NCBI RefSeq assembly: GCF_000176915.2
Contig: NC_014844.1
Coordinates: forward strand, 1,860,001-1,924,000
Direction: 5' to 3'
DNA: 64,000 nucleotides
DNA from: Pseudodesulfovibrio aespoeensis Aspo-2
GTDB taxonomy: Bacteria; Desulfobacterota; Desulfovibrionia; Desulfovibrionales; Desulfovibrionaceae
Position numbers and translations under genes: made by a program. The first letter of the stretch is position 1, and every line of letters begins with the position of its first letter. Shown here piece by piece: positions 24,217-33,312 of this stretch. Below the pieces are notes generated by a model that had not been told where the DNA came from, searched no databases, and was given only the letters and a program-made list of their open reading frames with translations.

Positions 24217-26736
24217 CTATTTCATTTTAGGCGGCGTCCTTTTGGCAGGCCTCTTTGAGCTGCCCTTCCCGCCATTCCCATTGCTGCCGCTTTCGCCCTT
24301 CTTGCCATAGGCGGCCAGGGTGTCGGCCAGGGTGCACAGCCGGTCGTCGGCCAGACGGTTGATGGTGCCCTTGGGAAACTCGCCGTTCTTGGCGCGAGCG
24401 CCCGCCTTGACGCCGGTCAGGATCTCGATGCCCTCGTCGATGGTCGAAACGGCCCAGATGTGGAACTTGCCGTCGGCCACGGCCTCAATCACCTCGTCGC
24501 GGAGCATGAGGTCTCTGATGTTGGCATGGGGGATCATGACGCCCTGCCTGCCGGTCAACCCGGCATGCTTGCAGCAGAGATAGAATCCCTCGATCTTCTG
24601 GTTCACTCCGCCGATGGGCTGGACCTCGCCATACTGGTTCACCGAACCCGTGACCGCGATATACTGCCGGATGGGCTTGCCCGAGAGGCTGGAGAGCAGC
24701 GCGTACAACTCTGTGGACGAGGCCGAATCGCCGTCGATGCCGCCGTAGGACTGCTCAAACGCGATGCTGGCGGCCAGGGACAGGGGTTTGTCCTGGGCGA
24801 ACCGGCTGCGCAGGTAGCCCGAGAGGATGAGCATGCCCTTGTTGTGCGTGGGGCCGGACATGTCCGCCTCGCGCTCGATGTTGATGATGCCCTCCTTGCC
24901 CAGGGAGGTCACGGTGGTGATGCGGGTCGGCTTGCCGAACATGTAGTCGCCCATGGCGTACACGGCCAGTCCGTTGACCTGGCCCACCACCTCGCCGTCC
25001 GTGTCCACGAACAGGCTGCCCCGGTCGATCATCTCCTGGATGCGCTCCTCCACCTGATTGGAGCGGTAGACCTTGGCCTCCACCGCCCCCCTGACATGGG
25101 CTGCGCCCACCACCGATGCGCTGTCGAGGGAAGCGAAATAATCGGCCTCGCTCAGGAGGTCGGCCATGACCGGGAAGGCCGTGGATATCTTCTCCTGACG
25201 CCCGGCCCAACGCACGGCCTCTTCCATGACCGCCGCCACGCCGCTGGCGTCAAAGGGCCGAAGCCCGCTCCTGTCCACCTCGGCCCTTATGAACCGGGCC
25301 ACCTGCATGACCGTGTCGTCATCAAGGTTCATGCTCGACTCGTAGTCGGCCCAGACCTTGAATATCTTGGGCACGTCCTCGTCGTAATGCCTGAGCATGG
25401 CATAGAGATACGGGCTGCCCAGCACCACCACCTTGACCTGCATGTCGATGGGCTCGGGCTTGAGGCCCGTGGCGCTGATAAAGTAGTACGGGTCAAAGGT
25501 CTCGATCTCGATCTGCTCGGTCTTGAGCGACCGCTTGAGCGTCTGCCACACGCCTGGCTCGAAGATGGCGTCCATCAGGTTGATCACGAGATAACCGCCG
25601 TTGGCCTTGACGAACGAGCCGGCCTTGATCTTGGTGTAATCAGTGTGCCAGCCGCCGTTGCGGTCCATGACCCGCTCGATGCTGCCAAAGAGGTTGCGGT
25701 AGGTCGGGTAGGACTCGACAATGACCGGCGGCCCCAGCTTGTCGGTGTTGTCCACCAGCAGATTGACCTGATAGGGGTGAAATACCACCTCAGGCGGGGG
25801 GCCGCCGAGCATCATGCCCGGAAACGGCCCCTGCTTGGGCGGGCTGCCCAGGGACTTGATGCTGTCCAGGTCGTCACCCATGTTCTCAAGCACGGAGTCG
25901 AGAAACGCCTGGACCTTGGTATCGTCATACCGCTCCCGCAGGGGCTTGATGAAATCCTGGGCCAGGGCCATGAACATGAGCCGGTCCACCTCCTCGTGCT
26001 TCTTGCCGACCTCATTCTGCAATTCCTTGAGCTCCAGGACGATCTGGTCGATCTGTTCCTTGAGCTCCAGCCGCTTGGCGCTCAGCCGCTCGAATTCCTC
26101 ACGGGGAAAGCGCTTGTTCTCGACCATCTCCTCAAGCTCGATCATGCGCTTGGGCTCGCCGTCCACCAGCGGGACCACATCCGGCCTCTGGATCGGCCCC
26201 ATCTGCATGCGCACCACCACAAGCCCGGTATCCTTCACCTGATCCTCGATGGCCTTGTAGAAGCTTATGATCTTCTTCTCGTGCGCCTCGGCGATCTGGT
26301 TCTTGCGGGCAATGTACTCCTCGCTCTCGAACAGTTGCGGGGCCTCGCGCTTCACGGTGTCCAGGAATTCCTGCATGTCGCGCTTGAAGTGGCTGCCCTG
26401 ACCCGAGGTGAACCGGAGCAGGATCGGCGCTTCGGGATGCTTGAAATTGTTGACGTAGCAGAGATCGCACGGAACATGGTTCTTGTCCTTCATCTCTCTG
26501 AGCAGCTTTTTGACCGTGGAGAGCCGCCCGATGCCGGGCTGGCCGGTGACAAATATGTTGTAGCCCTTCTTGAGCATCCCCATGCCGAAACGGAACGCCT
26601 CAACGCCCCGCTTCTGGCCGATGATCTCGGTCTGGGGCTCCAGATCGTCGGTGGTGGCGAACGTCACCTGGCTCGGTTGCAGCGTCCACTTGAGCTTGTC
26701 CACCGGGACTTCATGCGATGAGTTCTTCCTTGGCAT
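24217..26736 (-). CDS. Lon-like ATP-dependent protease (AAA_32 family)
   Basis: An 839-aa protein of the LonB-like group in which the AAA module is interrupted by a long coiled-coil insert. Walker A-like VTGQPGIGRLST appears near res 65. A helical, charged segment (about res 190-270, EEMVENKRFPREEFERLSAK onward) suggests the insertion domain. The C-terminal Lon protease domain has the Ser in IDGDSASSTELYALLS and the Lys in PIGGVNQKIEGF, a Ser-Lys dyad. A Gly/Lys-rich tail (GSNGNGGKGSSKRPAKR) ends the protein. GGAG lies six bases before the ATG. hsp20 is 12 bp upstream, which makes a proteostasis operon. The Walker A differs from the classical GKT form, so ATP use may be altered. Confidence 0.88.
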   Translation of the reverse strand: MPRKNSSHEVPVDKLKWTLQPSQVTFATTDDLEPQTEIIGQKRGVEAFRFGMGMLKKGYNIFVTGQPGIGRLSTVKKLLREMKDKNHVPCDLCYVNNFKHPEAPILLRFTSGQGSHFKRDMQEFLDTVKREAPQLFESEEYIARKNQIAEAHEKKIISFYKAIEDQVKDTGLVVVRMQMGPIQRPDVVPLVDGEPKRMIELEEMVENKRFPREEFERLSAKRLELKEQIDQIVLELKELQNEVGKKHEEVDRLMFMALAQDFIKPLRERYDDTKVQAFLDSVLENMGDDLDSIKSLGSPPKQGPFPGMMLGGPPPEVVFHPYQVNLLVDNTDKLGPPVIVESYPTYRNLFGSIERVMDRNGGWHTDYTKIKAGSFVKANGGYLVINLMDAIFEPGVWQTLKRSLKTEQIEIETFDPYYFISATGLKPEPIDMQVKVVVLGSPYLYAMLRHYDEDVPKIFKVWADYESSMNLDDDTVMQVARFIRAEVDRSGLRPFDASGVAAVMEEAVRWAGRQEKISTAFPVMADLLSEADYFASLDSASVVGAAHVRGAVEAKVYRSNQVEERIQEMIDRGSLFVDTDGEVVGQVNGLAVYAMGDYMFGKPTRITTVTSLGKEGIINIEREADMSGPTHNKGMLILSGYLRSRFAQDKPLSLAASIAFEQSYGGIDGDSASSTELYALLSSLSGKPIRQYIAVTGSVNQYGEVQPIGGVNQKIEGFYLCCKHAGLTGRQGVMIPHANIRDLMLRDEVIEAVADGKFHIWAVSTIDEGIEILTGVKAGARAKNGEFPKGTINRLADDRLCTLADTLAAYGKKGESGSNGNGGKGSSKRPAKRTPPKMK

Positions 26737-26748
26737 GGGCGACTCCGT

Positions 26749-27165
26749 CTATTTCTTGATTAACCTGACAATCTGGACATACTGCGACGCGCACTTGGGC
26801 AGCCTGATCACGAGCACCCCTTGGGCAAACTCCACCTGGGCCTCTTCGGTCCTGATGGCGCAGGGCAGTTTGATCTCCTTCCTGAACGCACGGGACCGGC
26901 TGCGCCCGCCGACCGTCTCGACCATCCGGGCCGTGATCACGAGCAGCCGTTCGAGCACCACGACCGAGACATCGCCGGGGGCCACGCCGTGCAGCTCCAT
27001 CCGGGCAACAAGGGTGTCACCCTCCTCCCACAGCTCAATGTCCCCGGACATGCGGCAGATCATGGCGGGCAGATCAAGATCAAAGCACAGTTCGTCGAAG
27101 AGCCTGTCCATTTCCAGGCGAATCCTGGTGATCTCGCCCTGACCCCATCGTTTCAAATCGGCCAT
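26749..27165 (-). CDS. Small heat-shock protein, Hsp20 family
   Basis: A 138-aa alpha-crystallin-type chaperone that holds unfolding proteins. The alpha-crystallin core is visible from IELWEEGDTLVARMELHGVAPGDVSVVV to RSRAFRKEIKLPCAIRTEEAQVEFAQGVLVIRLPK. The final LPK is the usual end of the core; a canonical C-terminal IxI is replaced by IVRLI. An upstream in-frame ATG at 27186 is rejected because AGGAGG lies inside that extension, nine bases before the ATG at 27165. It is co-transcribed with the Lon-like protease. Confidence 0.9.
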   Translation of the reverse strand: MADLKRWGQGEITRIRLEMDRLFDELCFDLDLPAMICRMSGDIELWEEGDTLVARMELHGVAPGDVSVVVLERLLVITARMVETVGGRSRSRAFRKEIKLPCAIRTEEAQVEFAQGVLVIRLPKCASQYVQIVRLIKK

Positions 27166-27255
27166 CGACGCATCCCTCCTGAGCATACCGGCCCGCCGCC
27201 ACGACGGGCCGCACTGACAGTTACATACAATGATTACACAAACAGGCGAACAACG

Positions 27256-27293
27256 ACAAGGGGCCTGCCGTAAAAATGCGGCAGGCCCCTTGT
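27256..27293. terminator. Bidirectional terminator upstream of hsp20
   Basis: A 15-bp perfect stem ACAAGGGGCCTGCCG / CGGCAGGCCCCTTGT with an 8-nt loop lies 24 bp after the stop of the 60-aa membrane protein, whose transcript it ends. Confidence 0.88.
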
Positions 27294-27316
27294 GCGCTGA
27301 AAGAAAACGTCCGTCC

Positions 27317-27499
27317 TCAGAGCCTCCTGACCACGTTCGATATGGCCAGGATGCCGAATCCGGCGGATACGAGCCAGAACGGGCGAATGAGGTCTTCCAG
27401 TGCGGGCACGGACATGACGTCGAGATGAATGAGAATTCCCATCAAACCCAGGATGACGCCTACGACCCAGGTGATGACTTGCGGTGCGCTCAGATTCAT
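27317..27499 (-). CDS. Small membrane protein, 60 aa
   Basis: An unrecognised short protein with two hydrophobic helices (VITWVVGVILGLMGILIHL and LIRPFWLVSAGFGILAI) and a basic C-terminus (SNVVRRL). GGGAG lies about nine bases before the ATG. It starts 41 bp after the GGDEF-EAL gene on the same strand and is followed by a strong terminator, so it is probably the last gene of that unit. Its role is unknown. Confidence 0.7.
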   Translation of the reverse strand: MNLSAPQVITWVVGVILGLMGILIHLDVMSVPALEDLIRPFWLVSAGFGILAISNVVRRL

Positions 27500-27540
27500 G
27501 CGGATGGTCTCCCTTTGCGGCTGGTCACGAAAAAATGGCG

Positions 27541-29676
27541 CTACTCCGCCATGACGAGGAACGCCTCCGCCTCATCCCTGGGAAGCGGTTTCGAATAGAG
27601 ATAGCCCTGACCGTAATCGCATTGCAAGGAATAAAGCAGGTCGCGCTGCCGCTCGGTCTCTATGCCCTCGGCCACCACGCGCAGCCGCAGGCTGTGGGCC
27701 ATGTTGACGATGGCCCTGATGATCTCGATATTCTCCGGCCCCTTCTCCATGAGCCGCACAAAGCTCAGGTCGATCTTGAGCTGATCCACCGGAAATTTCT
27801 GGAGATAGCTCATGGACGAATAGCCTGTGCCGAAATCGTCAACCGAGAGCTTGACGCCCAGCGATTTCAAGAGATTGAGCCTGACGGACGACTCCATGGC
27901 GTCGAGCATGACCACGGTCTCGGTGATCTCCAGCTTGAGCAGGCCGGGCGGCAGCCCGGAGCGCGCCAGGATGTCCTTGACGCTGGTCACGAGCTTGGCC
28001 TCGCCAAACTGTTTGGCCGAGATGTTGACCGCCATGACCAGGTTGCCCGCGCCGGGATACCGGCTGCGCCACTGGCTCAAGGTGGTGCAGGCGTACTCCA
28101 GGATATGCGCGCCCAGCTCGACGATGAGGCCCGTCTCCTCGGCCACGGGGATGAATTCGCCGGGGCTGACAAGCCCGCGCTGGGGGTGGTTCCAGCGGGC
28201 CAGGGCCTCGAAACCGTAGAGCTGCCCATCGGACAGATTGACGATGGGCTGGAAATGGGCCTCGAACTCGTGCGCCCGGAGCGCCCGCTTGAGGTCGTTT
28301 TCCACGGCCAGCACGTTGACCACGCCCTCGCGCATCCTGGCGTCGTAGACCAGGTAGCGGTCCTTGCCCGATTCCTTTGCCTTGTACATGGCCAGTTGGG
28401 CGTTATGAACCAGACTCTCCGGGTCAGACTCGGCCCTGGCGATCTCAAGGCCCATGCTGGCCGTGATGGGAAAATCCGTGCCATTGACCTCAAAGGGCTC
28501 CTTGAAGGAATCCCTGATGATCCTGACCATGTCGCGCATGTCGATCTTGCGGGGCATCTCCTCAATGAGAACCACGAAGTCGTCGCCGCCAAACCGGGCC
28601 ACGCTGTCCACCGGGCGCACCACCCGGCTCAGGCGCACGCCTATCTCCACAAGCAGTCGGTCACCCATCACGTGCCCGAAGTGATCGTTGACCGCCTGAA
28701 AGCGGTCGAGATTGATGAAGAGCACGCCGAAATAATCGTCTGTCCGGGCGGAGCGCTCCACCGCCTGGCTGAGCCGGTCGAGCAGGAGCGCCCGGTTGGG
28801 CAGGCCGGTCAGCGGGTCGTGCAGCGAGCTGTGCTTGAGCTGCTGCTCCATGCGCTTGCGGTGGGTCACGTCGCGCACGCTGACCCGCACGCCCAGGGGG
28901 TTTCCGGCCTCATCGGCCACCGCGTGCTTGATCAGGCTGACCCATTTGGTGCGGGCGTTGCGGTGATGAATCCGGTAGTCGAGCCCGTCGTCATCGCCTG
29001 AAGAGGTGTCAGCCATGTAGTTGTGCCAGATGTGGATGTCGTCGCGGTGGACGATGCGCTGCATCAGGTCCGGGTCTTCGATGAAACGGTCGGGGGGATA
29101 CCCGGTGATGCGCTCGCAGGAGGGCGAGATGTAGATGGCCTTGCCGTCCGGGCCGATCCAGCTCTCCCAGTCGTAGTTGTAGTCGGCCACCATCCGGTAG
29201 CGCTGCTCCGAGTTCAGCAGCGCCTCCCGTGACGCCTCCAGCTCGGCCACGACCTTTTCCAGCCGCCGGGAGGTCTGTTCCAGAGACCGGTTCTTGCGGT
29301 GCAGATCGGCGAAGATGCCCACCTTGCTGCGCAGGATCTCCGGCTCCACGGGCTTGAACAGGTAGTCCACCGCGCCCAGCTCATAGCCGCGGAAGACGTG
29401 CCGCTGCTCCTTGCTGATGGCCGTGATGAAGATGATGGGCACGTTGCAGGCATGCTCGGAATCGCGCAGCCGCTCGGCCAGCTCAAAGCCGTCCATGCCC
29501 GGCATCATGACATCGAGCAGGGCCACGGCCAGATCGCACTCGCCCGCCCTGGCCAGCGCCTCCTCGCCGGACGAGGCCGTGACAAGGCGCAGATCGGCCC
29601 CCCGCAGGATACCCTCGATCAGCTTGAGATTGATGCGCTCGTCATCGACTATGAGAACTTCCACGTTGGTGTTCAT
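27541..29676 (-). CDS. REC-PAS-GGDEF-EAL cyclic-di-GMP signalling protein
   Basis: A 711-aa cytoplasmic protein. Domains in order: receiver (res ~5-120, DDE acidic pocket, phospho-Asp in LLDVMMPGMDG, TAIS, Lys in FKPVEP); a coiled-coil linker (~125-165); PAS (~165-285, YIGPDGKAIYISPSCERITG region); GGDEF (~300-445) with RFGGDDFVVL, a GGDDF variant still compatible with activity; and EAL (~455-705) with the intact EALARW, ITET, DDFGTGYSS, KIDLSF and AEGIETE motifs. The phosphodiesterase half looks active. An upstream in-frame extension to 29775 is rejected because AGGA lies before ATG 29676 and the receiver begins at once. It probably tunes c-di-GMP in response to a kinase and a PAS ligand. 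No kinase is adjacent. Confidence 0.93.
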   Translation of the reverse strand: MNTNVEVLIVDDERINLKLIEGILRGADLRLVTASSGEEALARAGECDLAVALLDVMMPGMDGFELAERLRDSEHACNVPIIFITAISKEQRHVFRGYELGAVDYLFKPVEPEILRSKVGIFADLHRKNRSLEQTSRRLEKVVAELEASREALLNSEQRYRMVADYNYDWESWIGPDGKAIYISPSCERITGYPPDRFIEDPDLMQRIVHRDDIHIWHNYMADTSSGDDDGLDYRIHHRNARTKWVSLIKHAVADEAGNPLGVRVSVRDVTHRKRMEQQLKHSSLHDPLTGLPNRALLLDRLSQAVERSARTDDYFGVLFINLDRFQAVNDHFGHVMGDRLLVEIGVRLSRVVRPVDSVARFGGDDFVVLIEEMPRKIDMRDMVRIIRDSFKEPFEVNGTDFPITASMGLEIARAESDPESLVHNAQLAMYKAKESGKDRYLVYDARMREGVVNVLAVENDLKRALRAHEFEAHFQPIVNLSDGQLYGFEALARWNHPQRGLVSPGEFIPVAEETGLIVELGAHILEYACTTLSQWRSRYPGAGNLVMAVNISAKQFGEAKLVTSVKDILARSGLPPGLLKLEITETVVMLDAMESSVRLNLLKSLGVKLSVDDFGTGYSSMSYLQKFPVDQLKIDLSFVRLMEKGPENIEIIRAIVNMAHSLRLRVVAEGIETERQRDLLYSLQCDYGQGYLYSKPLPRDEAEAFLVMAE

Positions 29677-29862
29677 GGCTGGTCCTGGTCCGCTCCCCCC
29701 GCCAGCGCGGGCGGTTCCGGCCCTGTGTGCCTTTCTGCAAATCGAAACAGGCAATTGCATACACTTGATACACATTGCGTCCCATTGTCAACGCCCGGAC
29801 GCATTTGACACTCCCGCACCACCGGTATACACCCCCTCAACCGCGACCTCCAGGAGCCAACC

Positions 29863-30123
29863 ATGACCGACAATCACGACACATTCGAGCAGGTGCTCGA
29901 CGAGCATCACCAGTGGCCCTGCCCCTATGCCTTCAAATTCATCGTGCCCACTGAAAATCTGCCCCTGCTCACCGCCCTGTTCGACGGGCAATCGCTCACC
30001 ATGCGGGAGTCCAAGGGCGGCAAATACACCAGCGTCACGCTCGAATCCACCATGTGCTCCGGCAAATCGGTCATGGAAACCTACCGCAAGGCAGCGGAAA
30101 TTCCAGGCCTGCTGGCCCTGTAA
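29863..30123 (+). CDS. DUF493 / YbeD-family protein
   Basis: An 86-aa protein of the YbeD fold (ferredoxin-like, ACT-related), with the family's WPCPYAFKFIVP start, the SKGGKYTSVTL strand and the SVMETYRKAAEIPGLLAL end. The molecular role of the family is not established. CAGGAG six bases before the ATG supports the start. It stands alone between the c-di-GMP gene and the nif operon. Confidence 0.85.
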   Translation: MTDNHDTFEQVLDEHHQWPCPYAFKFIVPTENLPLLTALFDGQSLTMRESKGGKYTSVTLESTMCSGKSVMETYRKAAEIPGLLAL

Positions 30124-30186
30124 TCCGCCCTTTGGTCCACTCCCCCTTCTTCGCCCCTTGGTCGGGATAATCTTGACAAAATTAAT

Positions 30187-30199
30187 CGGAATTATTCCG
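30187..30199. promoter_or_regulatory. Inverted repeat upstream of nifU (possible operator)
   Basis: CGGAAT-T-ATTCCG is a perfect 6-bp inverted repeat in the 204-bp gap before nifU. It sits about 9 bp after a TTGACA (30173-30178) that could be a -35, so binding there would overlap a promoter. The operon makes cysteine and Fe-S clusters, which in many bacteria are controlled by Rrf2-family proteins, but the match to any known site was not tested. Confidence 0.35.
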
Positions 30200-30327
30200 C
30201 CCAACGTCTTTACACGGTCGGCGCGCATACTTACATAGCAGGAATATTGTGGTATGACCTTTCCGGTGTTGTGACGTTGCAAGCACGCCCTGTACTCCGG
30301 AACAACTGCACATTACAGGAGATTGCC

Positions 30328-31179
30328 ATGTGGGAATACACCGATAGAGTCAAGGACCACTTCCTCAACCCGCGCAACGTGGGCACCCTCGAAGACGCCG
30401 ACGGCGTGGGCGAGGTGGGCTCCCTGGCCTGCGGAGACGCCTTGACCCTGTATATCAAGGTGGACGGCGACGTGATCACGGACGCCAAGTTCCAGACCTT
30501 TGGCTGCGCCAGCGCCATCGCCTCCAGCTCAGCCCTGACCGAGCTGCTCATCGGCAAGACCGTGGCCGAGGCGGAAAAGATCACCAACAAGGACATCGCC
30601 GAGTACCTGGGCGGCCTGCCGCGCGAGAAGATGCACTGCTCGGTCATGGGCCAGGAGGCCCTGGAGCAGGCCATCAGAAACATGCGCGGCGAAGCGCCGA
30701 CCAAACAGGAGCACACCCACGAAGGCACCCTCATCTGCGAGTGTTTCGGCGTGTTCGACGAGGAAATCCTGCGCGCCATCAAGGAGAACGACCTCAGGAC
30801 CGTGGAGGACGTGACCAATTTCACCAAGGCTGGCGGCGGCTGCGGCAAGTGCGTGGACGACCTGGAACGGCTGCTTAAGGAAGCGCGCGGCGAGGGCGTC
30901 TGCCAGACCCCGTCCGAGGGGCCTGCCCACCCGGCCCAAGGCATGACCAACATCCAGCGCATGCACCTCATCGAGTCGGTCATCGACAACGAGATACGCC
31001 CCATGCTCCAGGCCGACGGCGGCGACATACGGCTGGTGGACATCGACCGGCAGACGGTCGTGGTCAAATTCATCGGCATGTGCTCCAACTGCCCGTCGAG
31101 CCACCTGACCCTGCAAAACGTGATCGAAGCCAAGCTCAAGGAAAAGGTGGACCCGGAAATCAGGGTCCGCGAAGGATGA
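30328..31179 (+). CDS. nifU: NifU Fe-S cluster scaffold
   Basis: A 283-aa modular scaffold. The N-terminal U-type domain has Cys35, Cys60 and Cys104. The central 2Fe-2S BFD-like domain has C137, C139, C172 and C175 (CECF and CGKC). The C-terminal Nfu domain has C252 and C255 (MCSNC). The Cys pattern closely follows Azotobacter NifU. In a sulfate reducer without visible nitrogenase genes here, it is likely the general housekeeping scaffold, fed by NifS four bases downstream. AGGAG six bases before ATG 30328 rules out the longer open frame from 30247. It is the first gene of nifU-nifS-cysK-cysE. Confidence 0.96.
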   Translation: MWEYTDRVKDHFLNPRNVGTLEDADGVGEVGSLACGDALTLYIKVDGDVITDAKFQTFGCASAIASSSALTELLIGKTVAEAEKITNKDIAEYLGGLPREKMHCSVMGQEALEQAIRNMRGEAPTKQEHTHEGTLICECFGVFDEEILRAIKENDLRTVEDVTNFTKAGGGCGKCVDDLERLLKEARGEGVCQTPSEGPAHPAQGMTNIQRMHLIESVIDNEIRPMLQADGGDIRLVDIDRQTVVVKFIGMCSNCPSSHLTLQNVIEAKLKEKVDPEIRVREG

Positions 31180-31183
31180 CGCC

Positions 31184-32380
31184 ATGAAAACCATCTACAT
31201 GGACAACAACGCCACCACCCAGGTGGACCCGGCTGTTTTCGAGGAGATGAAGCCCTTTTTCACCGAACTCTACGGCAATCCCTCGTCCATGCACCGCTTC
31301 GGCGGGCAGGTCGGGGTCAAGCTCAAGGAGGCTCGCGCCCGCGTGGCCACCCTGCTCAACTGCGAGCCCGACGAGATCATCTTCACCTCCTGCGGCTCGG
31401 AGTCGGACAACACGGCCATCCGCTCGGCCCTCTCGGCCCAGCCCGACAAGCGGCACATCATCACCACCCGCGTGGAGCATCCGGCCATTCTCAGCCTCTG
31501 CAAGTTCCTGGAGAAAAAGGACGGCTACGATGTCACCTACCTGGGCACCGACGAACAGGGCCGCCTCGACATGGACGAATTCAAGGCCGCCATCCGGCCC
31601 GACACGGCCATCATTTCCGTCATGTGGGCCAACAACGAGACAGGCAACATCTATCCCGTTGAGGCGATGGCGGCCATCGCCAGGGAGCGCGGCGTGATCT
31701 TCCACACCGACGCCGTGCAGGCAGTGGGCAAGATCCCCATCGACCTCAAGACAACGCCCATCGACATGCTCTCGCTCTCGGGCCACAAGCTGCACGCGCC
31801 CAAGGGCGTGGGCGCGCTCTTCGTGCGCAAGCGGCTGCCCTTCAGGCCGTTCCTCATCGGCGGCCACCAGGAGCGCAGCCGCCGGGCCGGGACCGAGAAC
31901 ACCACCGGCATCATCGCCCTGGGCAAGGCGTGCGAGCTGGCCGCAGCGCACATGGCCGAGGAGAACACCGCGGTCAAGGCGCTGCGCGACAGGCTTGAGG
32001 CAGGCCTGCTGACCAGGGTGCCGGACAGCATCCTCAACGGCGACAAGGACAACCGGCTGCCCAACACCACCAACATCTCCTTTGGCTATGTCGAGGGCGA
32101 GGCCATCCTGCTGATGATGGACCAGCTGGGCATCTGCGCCAGCTCCGGCTCGGCCTGCACCTCGGGCAGCCTGGAGCCGTCGCACGTCCTGCGCGCCATG
32201 GGCGTGCCCTTCACCTTTGCCCACGGCTCCATCCGGTTCAGCCTGAGCCGGTTCAACACCGACGAAGAAGTGGACTCTGTGCTCGACACCCTGCCTTCCA
32301 TCATCGACAACCTGCGCAAGCTCTCGCCCTTTTCGGCGGAAAAGCAGGCCCCAGCCTGCACCAAGGCGTTCACGGAGTAG
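31184..32380 (+). CDS. nifS: Cysteine desulfurase NifS
   Basis: A 398-aa PLP enzyme that removes sulfur from cysteine as a persulfide and passes it to NifU. The PLP lysine is K202 in [10 protein letters not shown] and the persulfide Cys is C325 in [10 protein letters not shown], the same positions as in Azotobacter NifS. YMDNNATT at the N-terminus and [12 protein letters not shown] are family marks. The ATG lies 4 bp after the nifU stop, with AAGGA inside nifU's end. The last ~20 residues ([15 protein letters not shown]) extend past the conserved fold. It acts with CysK/CysE, which supply its substrate. Confidence 0.97.
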   Translation: MKTIYMDNNATTQVDPAVFEEMKPFFTELYGNPSSMHRFGGQVGVKLKEARARVATLLNCEPDEIIFTSCGSESDNTAIRSALSAQPDKRHIITTRVEHPAILSLCKFLEKKDGYDVTYLGTDEQGRLDMDEFKAAIRPDTAIISVMWANNETGNIYPVEAMAAIARERGVIFHTDAVQAVGKIPIDLKTTPIDMLSLSGHKLHAPKGVGALFVRKRLPFRPFLIGGHQERSRRAGTENTTGIIALGKACELAAAHMAEENTAVKALRDRLEAGLLTRVPDSILNGDKDNRLPNTTNISFGYVEGEAILLMMDQLGICASSGSACTSGSLEPSHVLRAMGVPFTFAHGSIRFSLSRFNTDEEVDSVLDTLPSIIDNLRKLSPFSAEKQAPACTKAFTE

Positions 32381-32382
32381 CC

Positions 32383-33303
32383 ATGAAGATAGCACGCGAC
32401 ATGACCGAACTGGTGGGCGGCACCCCGCTGGTCAGGCTCAACCGCCTCAGCCGGGGCCTTGGGGCCACGGTGGTGGCCAAGCTCGAATTCAACAACCCCT
32501 GCGCCTCGGTCAAGGATCGCATCGCCAAAAACATGGTCGAAACGGCCATGGCCGACGGACGCATCACCCAGGACACGGTCCTGGTGGAACCCACCAGCGG
32601 CAATACCGGCATCGGCCTCGCCTTTGTCTGCGCGGTCAAGGGGCTCAAGCTGATCCTGACCATGCCCGAGAGCATGAGCATCGAGCGGCGCAAGCTGCTC
32701 ACGGGCTTCGGGGCCGAGCTGATCCTCACCCCGGCGGACCAGGGGATGAAAGGGGCCATCGCCAGGGCCGAGGAAATCGTGGCCCAGACCAAAAACGCCT
32801 TCATGCCCATGCAGTTCGAAAACGAGGCCAACCCGGCCATCCACCGCAGGACCACTGCCGAGGAAATCTGGGCCGACACAGACGGCGCGGTGGACATCTT
32901 TGTGGCGGGCGTGGGGACCGGCGGCACCATCACCGGCGTGGCCGAGGCGCTCAAGGCGCGCAAGCCCGGTGTTCTGGCAGTGGCCGTGGAGCCTTCCGAC
33001 TCGCCCGTGCTCTCTGGCGGCAAGGCCGGGCCGCACAAGATCCAGGGCATCGGCGCGGGCTTCGTTCCCAAGGCGCTCAACACGGCCATCATCGACGAGA
33101 TCATCACCGTGGACAACGACACGGCATTCGCCACCGCCAGACGAATGATCCGCGAGGAAGGCATCCTCGGCGGCATCTCCTCGGGCGCCAACTGCGCCGC
33201 GGCCCTTGAGCTGGCAGCGCGCGAGGAGAACGCGGGCAAGATGATCGTCTTCATCGTCTGCGACACGGGCGAACGGTATCTCAGCACCACTCTCTTCGAG
33301 TAG
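32383..33303 (+). CDS. cysK: Cysteine synthase (O-acetylserine sulfhydrylase)
   Basis: A 306-aa PLP enzyme that makes cysteine from O-acetylserine and sulfide. K44 in SVKDRIAKN binds [15 protein letters not shown] is the substrate loop, and GTGGTITGV binds the PLP phosphate. Sulfide is abundant in a sulfate reducer, so this is the natural assimilation step. It starts 2 bp after the nifS stop and ends 9 bp before cysE. It is expected to bind the C-terminus of CysE (here ending FVDGAGI), because CysE ends in Ile, the residue that docks in the CysK active site in known complexes. Confidence 0.96.
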   Translation: MKIARDMTELVGGTPLVRLNRLSRGLGATVVAKLEFNNPCASVKDRIAKNMVETAMADGRITQDTVLVEPTSGNTGIGLAFVCAVKGLKLILTMPESMSIERRKLLTGFGAELILTPADQGMKGAIARAEEIVAQTKNAFMPMQFENEANPAIHRRTTAEEIWADTDGAVDIFVAGVGTGGTITGVAEALKARKPGVLAVAVEPSDSPVLSGGKAGPHKIQGIGAGFVPKALNTAIIDEIITVDNDTAFATARRMIREEGILGGISSGANCAAALELAAREENAGKMIVFIVCDTGERYLSTTLFE

Positions 33304-33312
33304 GACACACCC

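Noticed and set aside
24460-26721. 753-codon + strand frame opposite the Lon-like protease
   Set aside because: The protease has catalytic motifs and a Shine-Dalgarno; this frame has only shadow composition.
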